Positions 47,062 through 57,877 of a stretch of DNA of 64,000 nucleotides are shown here, piece by piece; within the stretch, counting starts at the first letter, position 1, and every line of letters begins with the position of its first letter. The position numbers and the translations under genes are program-made. Source of the stretch: Ganoderma boninense (lineage: Eukaryota; Basidiomycota; Agaricomycetes; Polyporales; Polyporaceae). Under the pieces are notes generated by a model that made no database searches, had not been told where the DNA came from, and was given only the letters and a program-made list of their open reading frames with translations. The stretch covers positions 3,684,089 to 3,748,088 of the forward strand of contig CM035308.1 of the NCBI GenBank assembly GCA_002900995.3, written 5' to 3'.

Positions 47062-48378
47062 ACATCTGGTTTCCACTGTTGTACAACAACATACCATTAC
47101 TGTGGTGCAAACTCTATGCTTATGATGGCCATGTTGTAACTTGTTACAGGAGTGGGCCATTGTTACTTGTAATACTGTGGCCAGTTGTTGTTACATCTGG
47201 TGGCAAAGATAACTGATTAGACAGGTAATCTAATCCTAGATAAGAACGACTTTTTGATCTCCTGGCTTATCAGTAATCTTGCCTACTGATCTAATCTGCA
47301 ATCCGCTTTAGGGCGCTTTTTTGATCTTTTGGCTAATCAAGCTGTGCTGGGTTGATCTAATCTAATGCACCTTTGATCAGGTCGATCTAATGGGCGCTTT
47401 TGGGCGCTTTTTTGATGATCTGGCTTCCTCAAATGGCAGTTGGTGGCTGGGGGCAGGTGGGGCACCAGGATGGGGTACCTCCTGGGTCCATTGTGGGCTC
47501 AATACTGCAGCTATTGACTTGATTCTTTTTGCAGTATGTACATATAGATAGGGAGCATCCATTCGACCAGACAGCAAAGCAATACACCTACTACAGCTGT
47601 TTATATAGCCTATACAGTAGTGGGGAGGAGAAGGTGCTGTATCTTGGGCATTTCTTGGGCAATCCCCTTTGTTGTTTTTGCATATAGTAGGTATTAGTAG
47701 TGGTATATTGGGTATGTGGTTTGTTTTGGGCAGCAGTACCTAGTACTATTTATAGGGAGCCTGCACTATTCAGCCCCTAGGCACTTTGCAGGCCAATATC
47801 TTGGGGGCTAGTAGGGCTATCACCAAGCCCTTGGTATCGTTAGAAAGGCCTGATTGAGGGCTTTCTAATGATATATCATACACCCAAATCCATGCACTTT
47901 CACTGACCCTCTCCTCCCCCCTCCCCCCACATTGATCCCCTTATACCACAGCCCCCCATGGTCCGATTGCCTTGAAATTTTATACACATGTTAAACTATA
48001 TGCCTGGCATATATGTACCAACTTGCAGCCTGTGAATCACCCTACTCCTTCCGATATCCTATTTCTGCCATAGCACAATACTTGAATACTGTTTCCCCTA
48101 TAGCTCTCTACCACCTTCATCAAATACCAAGATCTCTTTTGTTCTATATTTGTGTACTATACCACTATCCAGATCGCCCATTGCATTCCTTATCAGAGCA
48201 TGGGATCCCTTATGCTATTCTTATCAGTGTTTGCACACTAATACCCCTACTGTATTGGATCAGGGAAATACCATACAGATCAGATACCACCATTGGATAG
48301 AGGCCAATTACCGCTTTCCAACACATTTTAGATCATGAGATTTTGGCCAAGAACTGAGGGAGATATGGGGGGAGGAGT
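47062..48378 (+). repeat. Inverted repeat, left arm (about 1.3 kb)
   Basis: Reverse complement of 48473-49785. The inner boundary is GGGAGGAGT, followed by non-matching sequence. Confidence 0.9.
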
Positions 48379-48472
48379 ACTGGATGCACCATTTGGGATG
48401 CATTGGACAGGAGGTTTCCTTCGGAAATTGGTGCATAGCTCTGTTCCACCCAGTCTCAAGTACCCTCCAACC

Positions 48473-49785
48473 ACTCCTCCCCCCATATCTCCCTCAGTTC
48501 TTGGCCAAATCTCATGATCTAAAATGTGTTGGAAAGCGGTAATTGGCCTCTATCCAATGGTGGTATCTGATCTGTATGGTATTTCCCTGATCCAATACAG
48601 TAGGGGTATTAGTGTGCAAACACTGATAAGAATAGCATAAGGGATCCCATGCTCTGATAAGGAATGCAATGGGCGATCTGGATAGTGGTATAGTACACAA
48701 ATATAGAACAAAAGAGATCTTGGTATTTGATGAAGGTGGTAGAGAGCTATAGGGGAAACAGTATTCAAGTATTGTGCTATGGCAGAAATAGGATATCGGA
48801 AGGAGTAGGGTGATTCACAGGCTGCAAGTTGGTACATATATGCCAGGCATATAGTTTAACATGTGTATAAAATTTCAAGGCAATCGGACCATGGGGGGCT
48901 GTGGTATAAGGGGATCAATGTGGGGGGAGGGGGAGGAGAGGGTCAGTGGAAGTGCATGGATTTGGGTGTATGATATATCATTAGAAAGCCTCAATCAGGC
49001 CTTTCTAACGATACCAAGGGCTTGGTGATAGCCCTACTAGCCCCCAAGATATTGGCCTGCAAAGTGCCTAGGGGCTGAATAGTGCAGGCTCCTATAAATA
49101 GTACTAGGTACTGGCTGCCAAAACAAACCACATACCCAATATACCACTACTAATACCTACTATATGCAAAAACAACAAAGGGATTGCCCCAAGAAATGCC
49201 AAGATACAGCACTTCTCCTCCCCACTACTGTATAGGCTATATAAACAGCTGTAGTAGGTGTATTGCTTTGCTGTCTGGTCGAATGGATGCTCCCTATCTA
49301 TATGTACATACTGCAAAAAGAAATCAAGTCAATAGCTGCAGTATTGAGCCCACAATGGACCCAGGAGGTACCCCATCCTGGTGCCCCACCTGCCCCAGCC
49401 CACCAACTGCCATTTGAGGAAGCCAGATCATCAAAAAAGCGCCCAAAAGCGCCCATTAGATCGACCTGATCAAAGGTGCATTAGATTAGATCAACCCAGC
49501 ACAGCTTGATTAGCCAAAAGATCAAAAAAGCGCCCTAAAGCGGATTGCAGATTAGATCAGTAGGCAAGATTACTGATAAGCCAGGAGATCAAAAAGTCGT
49601 TCTTATCTAGGATTAGATTACCTGTCTAATCAGTTATCTTTGCCACCAGATGTAACAACAACTGGCCACAGTATTACAAGTAACAATGGCCCACTCCTGT
49701 AACAAGTTACAACATGGCCATCATAAGCATAGAGTTTGCACCACAGTAATGGTATGTTGTTGTACAACAGTGGAAACCAGATGTG
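48473..49785 (-). repeat. Inverted repeat, right arm (about 1.3 kb)
   Basis: Reverse complement of 47062-48378. One-base indels, for example in the GATTTTGG versus GATTTGG run near the centre, show that the arms have diverged slightly. Confidence 0.9.
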
Positions 49786-49793
49786 CGTACTGC
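49786..49793 (+). repeat. Putative target-site duplication, right (CGTACTGC)
   Basis: Matches 47054-47061. Confidence 0.65.
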
Positions 49794-52182
49794 AGCTGTC
49801 TAGGGCACCCCCGGTGGCTACAACTCATTCGAACGCTGTGTACAGCTACTCTGGCTACTCTACGCCTCCTCTGTGTTCTCTTGCGGTCGCATCTGGGCAA
49901 GCCTCTCGTCAGCAGCCGCTCGCTTTCGTGCCACGCAAACGTCACCACTCACCTGGCCACGGAGGACGGCCTCGCTCTGGAGGGGAACCGCTCGGTCTTA
50001 CTGCGGTGCGAGAGCTTCAGGTAAGTGTCCCTTGACCGTGTGCGACGTCCGTATTGTGTGCCGACGCCTGCCCGGGGACTGTGTGCGCTGTTGGGAAGCC
50101 ATGTACGCGACACTGATCTGGGCCGCACATCCACGGGGCATGTGAATTGCGGACAATTGACGGTCCTACGATGTCTAGTACGCTAATACGAGAAACTTTG
50201 GTTAAACACAGGTACGTGGCATATTCTCGCGCGCAGCGCGTACCTGAGCGACTCGCGCATCGCGATCAACATGACGTGAGTGTCTCTTGACAGTTCTTGT
50301 GCGACGCCTTCCGCGCATGCCCCTGCGAGAGCTTTCTCACCCCGTCTTGTATGCTTGGGGTGCCGTGACGGTGCGCAGTGCTCCCAACAAGCTGACATGA
50401 AAAACGTTGGTTAAGCACAGGTGCGTGGTAAGCTCTCACGCGCGGGGCTCACCTGCAGCGATGGCGGACAGGCTCTCGCGCACCGTCCGCGGCCAATTCG
50501 CGGAGAGGGAAGCACCGGATCCGGCGACGGCATCCAAGGCCCGGACAGCCGAGGGCAGCCAGAGCCAGTCGGGTCCTGCGACACAAGTCGACCTTCGAGG
50601 TTCGACGCTCTGCACGCAGGCCGACAGCGACGGAGCGGGAGCCGGGACGGTCGCGCCGGCAGGCAGACAGAGGAGAGGGACAGCAGCGTGGCCAGTAGCA
50701 GCGGCTGTGGCTGCCTCGAATGGTCCCTCGAGCGCGACTTGGGGCACTCGGTGCTGGCGTGCACGGGCCAGCAGCGGGAGATCGCGCGTCCACGTGAGCG
50801 CGCGCGACGTCCCGTGAACTACGCAGGTGCGCCGGACTTGTTGACCTCCGAGGGCGGGGCGCTGCATGAAAACAGCGGGTGAGTGTCCGTCCGACCGCGT
50901 ATCATCGATCTGCGCGACTTGCCTTGCATGAGACCGGCCCCGTGCGCTCGCCCTCCGTCGTGGGAGGCGAGCAACACCCAACCATGGACCCGCAGCCGGA
51001 AGAGCCGTCTTGGAGGCACGAGCTGGACGCGGGTGGCGGGCCAGGACAGAGAGTTGGGCGAGGGATCTGAGGGGTGCGGCCAGCAGAAGATGGAGCTCGT
51101 CATCGGACGTCGCCAGTGGTAGGTGCGGCTAGGCCTGGGCGAGGGGCGGGAGATCGCGCGACCACGTGGCCCCGACATTGGTTGAAGCAAGCAGCGCACC
51201 GGGTTTTCTTGCCGTCCGGGGCGACGTGCTGCAAGAAATTGAGTGAGTGTCCCGCCCCGCATCCACTGTAGCCGCAGTGCTTACCTCGCAACAGCCTAAT
51301 GTTTGTGCGCTTGAGCCTCTGGGATGCAAAGGTGCGTTTCCGCAGCGACCAGGCCCCCTCGGCCGCCAACAGTCTTCGCCTGCTCAGCTGCATCCAGGAT
51401 AGCTCCGTGCGAAGGGCGGCACTTCATGGGACGGGCGTGCGCGCTGGACAAGGAGGACGGCTGGAAAATGACGAGGACGGGAGACAGCATCCATCGCCGT
51501 GAGCCCGCCCACAAGCCCGAGCTCGGGGCGAGCTCTGTGTCTCGCGTCTTGCGCAAAGTCGCCCGCTGTCGCGTGGCGGGAAAGTCCGAGAGGGAGGCAG
51601 CTGATCGCGAGCTGTCATCTGGCCACACGAGCCGCGCTCGGACGGCGCGGACAGGTGCGTGAGCAGCCAGGGCCTAGCAAGAACCACTGAGTTGCAGGAT
51701 GCAGGGTGAGTGGGGGAAGGGGACGTGCATGGGTGTCAGAGCTCACCTCGTGCTGCCAGCGTCGGCACGGTTCGCTGTTTCCGGATGCTGGCAAGGTCGA
51801 ACCTCGAGCTGAGAACGGAGGTGAGGTCGTGGCGGAGAACTGGCGATGGAATGGGACTTACCAGCGTGCAGGCAGGCAGCTGAAGCGGTCGGGAGGCTCC
51901 GCGACGGTGAGTGTCAGGTACACTTGGTGAGCGGGCCATCTTTGCGCTCGCGATCAGAGAAGTCTGTGTGCGGGTCCTTGACGACGTGTCAGGCGATGCA
52001 CGCCGTGGCGCGATGTCGCTCTCCTACCACACGTCCGTCGAATGGGCTCGCAGGACTGAGGGCAGTTGTGTGTTGCGGCTAGCAAACACGTCGACGGCCA
52101 GTTGAGACCCCCGAGGGAGGGGTAGCGCATTCAGCGTGAGTTGGCGAGGGAGCGTGCGACGTGTGAGTCTTGCGGATTGCGA
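49794..52182. other. GC-rich zone with recurring splice-like motifs; no gene recognised
   Basis: No domain is found in any frame. The motif GT(G/A)AGTGTC recurs at 50021, 50276, 50879, 51243 and 51907. Two divergent segments, about 50021-50270 and 50276-50500, share order: GTRAGTGTCyCTTGAC, TGTGCGACG, (A/T)TTGGTTAA(A/G)CACAGGT(A/G)CGTGG. This looks like a decayed tandem repeat that resembles alternating exons and introns. Open frames (for example minus 50436-50981) are long because of GC content. Confidence 0.45.
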
Positions 52183-52187
52183 CAGGC
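52183..52187 (+). repeat. LTR element target duplication, left (CAGGC)
   Basis: Five bases immediately before the 5' LTR, repeated at 61428-61432. Confidence 0.9.
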
Positions 52188-52583
52188 TGTAAGGGGGCCA
52201 GCGCTTCCTCCTCCTCCTCCCCTTCCTTTCCTGGTAGTCGGACCTGGCCGCGCCGACTTCCTATTCTAGTATCGTTGCGGACGCCCGTCCGCTTCCTGTC
52301 TTTCCCTTGTGTTCCTCTTCCCCCTTCCACACCCGTACCATTCCGATCCCTATCTGCTTACATATCTAGTCTATCTCTGGCTTACAGTTGACACTGGTGT
52401 TCCGTCTCCCGTGTATATACCTCTGTACCTCTGGGCCCGGACGCCCCAGCATCCGAGATATCGAGACCACTCCTACTCATCTCGCATCTCGACGCTCTTC
52501 CCGTGTGCACTCCCCCAGCTCTCCTCGACTGCTCATCGACCTCTCGACTTACGCGACCGAGCACGAGCGCCGAGTGCCTCACA
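52188..52583 (+). repeat. 5' LTR (396 bp)
   Basis: Starts TGTAAGGGGGCCAGCG and ends GAGTGCCTCACA. 395 of 396 bases match the 3' LTR. Confidence 0.95.
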
Positions 52584-52693
52584 TTTTTTGAGTATCTTTT
52601 TTTTCTCTTTATCTTGAACGCTGACGCTGCGGCTTGATCACCCGCACGTTGTCAGTATACGGTTTTTATACGGTTTACGGCAAGCATCCTGAC

Positions 52694-55600
52694 ATGTCGA
52701 CTACGTCGAATGCTGCCCAGGGTACGGGGACCTCGAACGAGGCGGCCACCACACCCTTGCTCGCTGACATAACACTGGGCGAGCCGTTGGAACTGGAGGC
52801 TACAGGTGAGCTCCCGGATCCCCACACCCTCCCTCTTTCAGATCCCGAGCCCGCGCCCATCCGTGGAGGCCGCCCACCTTTGCGCCCTGATGCTACCGAG
52901 GTGGCTCTTGGCGTGAAGTGGGGCCTTCCTGACTATGGCCGGCTCATGGAGGGACAGTCCAGACGGCGAGTCACTCGCAACACGGCTCAATCCGTTCGGA
53001 CTGGCGAGTCCGCAAGCGCGGCTCCCACAGGGACATACCGGGGCCACAGGGGTCCACGCCTGCTTCAGAGCGCGGCGCCTGAGCCTGTAGCTGCACGCCC
53101 GGATGCGTCGCTGATGGTACGCGATTCCGAGACGGTTTCTCGGCTCCCGGGTGAGATCCGCGCGGAGGGCGCGGGTGATCGTGAGGATGAGTGCCGCGAT
53201 GGCCGCCTCCTGGAGGACACGGACGAGCGCCGCGAAGGCCGCCTCCTGGAGATCGAGCGCCGCGATGGCCGCCATCCTGAACTTTCGAACGAGCGCCGCG
53301 ACGGCAGCCTCCCGGACGAGGCTTCTCAGCGCCGTGATGGCTGCTCCGAGCATAGCTCCTCTCCCGACCCACTCGGAGTGGAAATCGGCGAATGGCACAG
53401 AGACGATGGGACTGTTGTATGTACTTACATAGACCCTCGTCTACTAGAATACATGCGCGTTGTTAGGGCCCCTCGTCCTTCCATGCATGATTGGTTCGAC
53501 CTCTGCGACAATGGAGACCAGTTAGGTCCCATCCCGGCTGAATGGTCTAAGCCCTCGGCGTCAGGTGAGGCTCCGGTGCTCCCGGACACAGTCTACCACG
53601 ACGCGAACTCGTCGTTTGAGGATGACTTCTGGCGCGAGGTAGCTGAGCAGGCAGAGACAGCCGAGGCAGCCGACTTGCAACATGCCATTGCTGCATCCCT
53701 CACGACGGCAGAATCCGAGGATGCCAGACGTCAGCAGGCAGAGTTGGACCAAGTGGACGTAAATGTAATCACAGTTGAGATGCCCGAGGCTGCGGTGTAC
53801 CCGGAGGGGTATGACGGCCGATATACCTCACAACAGAAGCAAAAACACATCCCCCACACAGTGCCACAGAGGGAGTTTTTACAGACGTTCGTGGGCGGTG
53901 ATCCTCGCATACGTGCAACGTCCGAGCCTCGTCAGTCACCAATGACATCGACCCCACGCCGACACCAGACCCCAGCAGACTACAAGCGGGATGCATCACA
54001 GATGCCGGACAACCGGTGGAACGATAATCCTACAAGTGGCGGTCACGGTGGAGGGTCAGGTGGAGGGCGCGGAAATGGAAGTGTGCCATCTGACGGATCC
54101 GACTCCAGCAGCTCAGGCCCCAGTAGCTCGGACGATGATGATCGGGGCTCACACGACATGCCAGATGATCCACCGAGCGACGCGCCAGAGTCGCCAAGGA
54201 GCATGTCGCCGTCCAAGCGACGCCACAGGAAGAAGCAGCGGGATGAGAAGGGTGAGCTTTGGAAGCTCCTCAAACGCATAAATCTCAAACCGCCTGCAAA
54301 GTGGGATGGCACGCCCGACCTGGATAAGTTCGATCACTGGAAATATGAGTTGAATACATGGGCAGAACTTAACGGGGCCCCAGACCGCTTGATCGTGAAG
54401 ACAATGACAAATTATCTCAGTGGCAAAGCTAGTCGGTTCTTTATGAATCATGTGGCGCACCGCAGCTCAGAATGGACGCTCGAGAACGTCTACGATGGCC
54501 TATTCGACTATTGCTTCCCAGATGACTTCAAGGCCATGCTGCGCCGTCGCCTTATGACAGCGAAGCAAGGCACCTCCCGCGTACGAGACTATGTCCGAGA
54601 ACTCGAACATCTAGCTGCTCGGTTCCGAGACGTCACAGAGTTTCAGCTGGTGCAGGTCTTCTGGCAGGGGCTCAACCCATACCTGCAGATCGAGCTCATT
54701 GGCAAAGGGCTCGGACCGGAGACCACTGCATTGGACAAGCTGGTGAAACATGCCGTCCGAAAGGAGAAGGCGCAGATTGAGGCGCGGAAGCTACAGCGAG
54801 AGTTTGAGGGACAGGTCCCTGGCCGCACATGGGGCCGTTTTCAGAACCGCACCACAGGCCCTGCACCATACCGTCCTCAGCAGCCAGATCCGCGAGGTCT
54901 GCCGCCTAACCAAGCATCGGGCTCAGGGCAGGGAAACTATCGGAACAATCCTTCTCAGCCTCGAGGCCAGACAAATGGTCAGAACAGGGGGCAGGCCAAG
55001 GAGCAGCGGGACAGGCAGAACCAGCATGGCGGTAAACAATCCGCGCAGGGCGGCGATAAGAAAGCACCATCGCGGACGCACCAGACTGTGCACACGCCGG
55101 AACGGCTGGCGGAACTAGCGGGCGGGACACTATGCTTCACGTGTGAGCAACCTGGCCATATAAGTCGTAACTGCCCACAGAGGCAGAAGGCGAAGGCTCC
55201 GAATGTACGTCTTGGAGCTGGGTCCGTCCGCTTCGCACACTTGGAAGATTTGGCGGAGAAGGTGCGCAGCACCACGTCTGAGATCCACTTGGGTGCCGTT
55301 ACCCTCACACGCGACCTGGTGGACTCGGACTCGGACTGGGAACACCTATCCACAGAGAACGACAGCCTGGCAGACGCAGGCATGGACGGGAGTGTGCTGA
55401 CCAAGGAGGGCGAGCTGGTTAAGGCCCAGTTTCTGGCGCATTTTGATGCCGAAGAAGCTGAAGAGGCGGGACTCAACGCCGAGGACCGCTTCTCATTCTG
55501 GTGCACAGAGACGACTGTCGAGGTCACTGATCAGCTCCCAGCGGCAGTGTACTCCCGATCGTACCTAGACTCGTATGAAATCACTCATGAACGGCTATAC

Positions 55601-57877
55601 AGGCCTCAGTGGACAGTGTCAGAAGCGATGCAGGACGCGTGGAGCCAGTGGATCCAAGATCCCCCACCGCCGGACTGGAGTCAGGGCTTCCCGGACTGCC
55701 GTACGATGCACAACACGCACCCAGCCTTATACTGGCTGCGAGCCCATGTCGCACAATTCCTACAACGCACCTACCCCTCACTGCAAGCAAATCAAAGCCT
55801 CTTGCGAGTAGAACCACATGCTGGTGGCTATGTGCTGACGTCGGACGCAATTGACGATGCGCTGGTGCTGCCACACCATGTAGTCCACGCACCCGGGTTC
55901 GATGTTACTGCATGCGCTGCAGACATACTCGAAGGTCAGACGGCTGAAGAACTATGGTTCTTCGTTGAGCTTGGTGAGTCTCGCCGCCGCCGTCGCATGT
56001 CCCTGATGCTGAATGCTGTCTGTACGGCCGGTCGTCGCAAGCCTAAGAATACACAAGGGCAACCAGAGGGCACGATCCCGGCGGTGGAGAGAACGGCAAT
56101 GAAGCCGAAGGACTTCAACCGAGTGATACCTAAGCCGTTGATTGTATTAGTACAAGTAAATGGCCACCGCGCTCGTGCTTTGCTTGACACGGGATCTATG
56201 GCGGACTTTATGTCGACAACCCTCGTCGACCAGCTCGGCCTGAAGACTGAGGTGTTGGCAAAACCGCTAGCATTGCAGTTGGCTGTCCACGGCTCCCGGT
56301 CAAAGATAAATCATTCAGTCACAGTGGATTTTGCTTACCAAGAGATCAAGTGCAAGCGTCGATTCGATGTCGCTAACTTGGACAACTACGATTTGATCCT
56401 AGGGACACCGTTCCTGTTCCAGCATCAGGTCGCAGTCGGCCTGAATCCTCCACGAGTTTCGATAGGCTCACCTGCTCCGCTGGATATCCGCGGCGAAGAT
56501 GTCGCAGTTGTTGCATCTGCAGCTGCCGATGTGCTTGACGATGAGCTCGAGAAGCTCCGGGAGCAGCTAAGGGTGGAGGCGGCCGATCTGTGCCAGGATG
56601 GAGCGACCGCCGAGCTCCCACCACTACGGGAGATCAACCATCCAATCCCGCTGATCGACGAGTCAAAGGTGTACTCATGGCGACCGTCCAAATGCCCAGA
56701 GGCACTCAAACCACTGTGGACCGCAAAGAGACAAGCATACCTTGCATCTGGACGATGGCAGATGGCAGCCGGAGTAAATGCGTCACCAATGTTGATCCTG
56801 AAGAAGCCGTCCAAGGCTGAGGATGACATACGCATCAGGACTGTAGTGGACAAACGCGAGCAGAACGCAAACACTCACAAGTTAGCGGCACCCCTCCCGG
56901 ATATCGAGGGAATCCTGCGAAATGTCGTCAAGCATAAGTATAGGAGCCTAATCGACGGAAAGGACGCTTATGAGCAGATTCGCGTGGTTCCTGAGCATGT
57001 CTCCCGCACACTGTTCACGACCCCAGACGGCACGATGGTCAGCCTAGTGCTACAGCAAGGTGATATCAATGGTCCGACCACGTACCAAACAGTCATGAAC
57101 CACATCTTCGCGCCATACATCGGCGTGTTCATGGATGTGTACCTAGACGACATTGTCATCTACTCGGACACGATCGCAGACCATATGAAGCACGTACGGA
57201 TCGTCTTCGATGTCCTCCGGAAGCACAAGTTCTACCTCGGAGCCGACAAGATGAGCTTCTTTGCGCAGAAGCTACGGCTGCTGGGACACTTGATTGACGA
57301 GGATGGCATTGCGATGGACCCTCACAAGGTTGACTCGGTCCAGAACTGGAAGGTTCCGACGAACAAGAGCCTGCTGAGTAGTTTTCTCGGTGCGGTCGGG
57401 TTTCTTGCTCCAGATTGCGAGGGAATCCGGATCCCGATGGGAGTCCTAGCTCAGCTTACGAGCTCCGCGCGACCATGGAACTGGACAGATACGTATCAGC
57501 GTGCGTTCGAGCAGGTCAAAGCCACCGTTCACAAGTGGCGCAATAGCCGACGAACCGCACTTGATTACACGGACGGCGCACAAGCCATCAACTTGGTCAC
57601 GGACGCGTCACTTACCGGGGCGAGCGGTTACATTTGCCAAGGTGACGACGTCATGAAGGCGAAGGTGGTTGCATTCTGGTCAGGGAAGTTCAATTCAGCA
57701 CAACAAAATTACCCTGTCCATGAACAGGAACTCCTTGCCATCATCGAGTCCTTAAAGCGATTCCGACACCTGTTGTATGGCGCGAAGTTCCGTATCTGCA
57801 CAGACCATGAGTCGCTCGAGTACCTGAAGAAGCAAAGAACCTGTCCCCCCGACAGCACCGCTGGATGGATGTGCTGA
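52694..57877 (+). CDS. Retrotransposon Gag-Pol part 1: Gag, protease, RT, RNase H
   Basis: Polyprotein from the first ATG after the 5' LTR (MSTTSNAAQGTGTSN). Approximate residues: 1-500 is a long polar N-terminus with short charged repeats (ERRDGRLLE-like, about 53170-53340). Gag is at 525-710 (WDGTPDLDKFDHWKYELNTW). A CCHC zinc knuckle, CFTCEQPGHISRNC, is near 815. The protease ALLDTGSMADF is near 1163. The RT catalytic YLDD is near 1483, and RNase H VTDASLTGASGYI near 1634. At about 57837 the frame departs from the expected LKKQRNLSPRQHRWMDVLNE order and ends at 57877. That sequence continues in another frame as the next entry. The break lies at the end of RNase H, an unusual place for programmed frameshifting. 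Confidence 0.9.
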   Translation: MSTTSNAAQGTGTSNEAATTPLLADITLGEPLELEATGELPDPHTLPLSDPEPAPIRGGRPPLRPDATEVALGVKWGLPDYGRLMEGQSRRRVTRNTAQSVRTGESASAAPTGTYRGHRGPRLLQSAAPEPVAARPDASLMVRDSETVSRLPGEIRAEGAGDREDECRDGRLLEDTDERREGRLLEIERRDGRHPELSNERRDGSLPDEASQRRDGCSEHSSSPDPLGVEIGEWHRDDGTVVCTYIDPRLLEYMRVVRAPRPSMHDWFDLCDNGDQLGPIPAEWSKPSASGEAPVLPDTVYHDANSSFEDDFWREVAEQAETAEAADLQHAIAASLTTAESEDARRQQAELDQVDVNVITVEMPEAAVYPEGYDGRYTSQQKQKHIPHTVPQREFLQTFVGGDPRIRATSEPRQSPMTSTPRRHQTPADYKRDASQMPDNRWNDNPTSGGHGGGSGGGRGNGSVPSDGSDSSSSGPSSSDDDDRGSHDMPDDPPSDAPESPRSMSPSKRRHRKKQRDEKGELWKLLKRINLKPPAKWDGTPDLDKFDHWKYELNTWAELNGAPDRLIVKTMTNYLSGKASRFFMNHVAHRSSEWTLENVYDGLFDYCFPDDFKAMLRRRLMTAKQGTSRVRDYVRELEHLAARFRDVTEFQLVQVFWQGLNPYLQIELIGKGLGPETTALDKLVKHAVRKEKAQIEARKLQREFEGQVPGRTWGRFQNRTTGPAPYRPQQPDPRGLPPNQASGSGQGNYRNNPSQPRGQTNGQNRGQAKEQRDRQNQHGGKQSAQGGDKKAPSRTHQTVHTPERLAELAGGTLCFTCEQPGHISRNCPQRQKAKAPNVRLGAGSVRFAHLEDLAEKVRSTTSEIHLGAVTLTRDLVDSDSDWEHLSTENDSLADAGMDGSVLTKEGELVKAQFLAHFDAEEAEEAGLNAEDRFSFWCTETTVEVTDQLPAAVYSRSYLDSYEITHERLYRPQWTVSEAMQDAWSQWIQDPPPPDWSQGFPDCRTMHNTHPALYWLRAHVAQFLQRTYPSLQANQSLLRVEPHAGGYVLTSDAIDDALVLPHHVVHAPGFDVTACAADILEGQTAEELWFFVELGESRRRRRMSLMLNAVCTAGRRKPKNTQGQPEGTIPAVERTAMKPKDFNRVIPKPLIVLVQVNGHRARALLDTGSMADFMSTTLVDQLGLKTEVLAKPLALQLAVHGSRSKINHSVTVDFAYQEIKCKRRFDVANLDNYDLILGTPFLFQHQVAVGLNPPRVSIGSPAPLDIRGEDVAVVASAAADVLDDELEKLREQLRVEAADLCQDGATAELPPLREINHPIPLIDESKVYSWRPSKCPEALKPLWTAKRQAYLASGRWQMAAGVNASPMLILKKPSKAEDDIRIRTVVDKREQNANTHKLAAPLPDIEGILRNVVKHKYRSLIDGKDAYEQIRVVPEHVSRTLFTTPDGTMVSLVLQQGDINGPTTYQTVMNHIFAPYIGVFMDVYLDDIVIYSDTIADHMKHVRIVFDVLRKHKFYLGADKMSFFAQKLRLLGHLIDEDGIAMDPHKVDSVQNWKVPTNKSLLSSFLGAVGFLAPDCEGIRIPMGVLAQLTSSARPWNWTDTYQRAFEQVKATVHKWRNSRRTALDYTDGAQAINLVTDASLTGASGYICQGDDVMKAKVVAFWSGKFNSAQQNYPVHEQELLAIIESLKRFRHLLYGAKFRICTDHESLEYLKKQRTCPPDSTAGWMC
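53170..53345 (+). repeat. Short coding tandem repeat in Gag N-terminus
   Basis: Imperfect units encoding (D/E)(E/C)RR(D/E)GRLLE-type peptides, about 45-60 nt apart, repeat four to five times. Confidence 0.6.

Larger units (their letters stand above)
47062..49785. mobile_element. Palindromic (foldback-like) element, 2.72 kb
   Basis: Almost the whole element is an inverted repeat: arm 1 at 47062-48378 and arm 2 at 48473-49785, about 1.3 kb each, with few substitutions and small indels. A 94-bp centre (48379-48472) itself contains ATGCACC/GGTGCAT pairing. The outer ends read ACATCTGGTTTCCACTG, and an apparent 8-bp duplication, CGTACTGC, flanks both. Within each arm, subterminal motifs recur: TGATCTAATCT (47288, 47353 region) and GGGCGCTTTTTTGAT (47311 and 47402). 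There is no transposase gene; the two 95-codon frames at 48013-48300 and 48550-48837 are the same sequence read from each arm. The superfamily cannot be assigned; 8-bp duplications fit hAT or Zisupton/KDZ-type elements. Confidence 0.7.

Noticed and set aside
48013..48837. Two identical 95-codon ORFs as genes in the palindrome
   Set aside because: They are mirror images of the same arm sequence. No domain or start context supports coding.
47054..49793. Palindrome as a pure assembly artefact
   Set aside because: The arms differ by small changes and an apparent 8-bp duplication flanks the whole unit, which an artefactual inversion would not create. Long reads should still confirm it.
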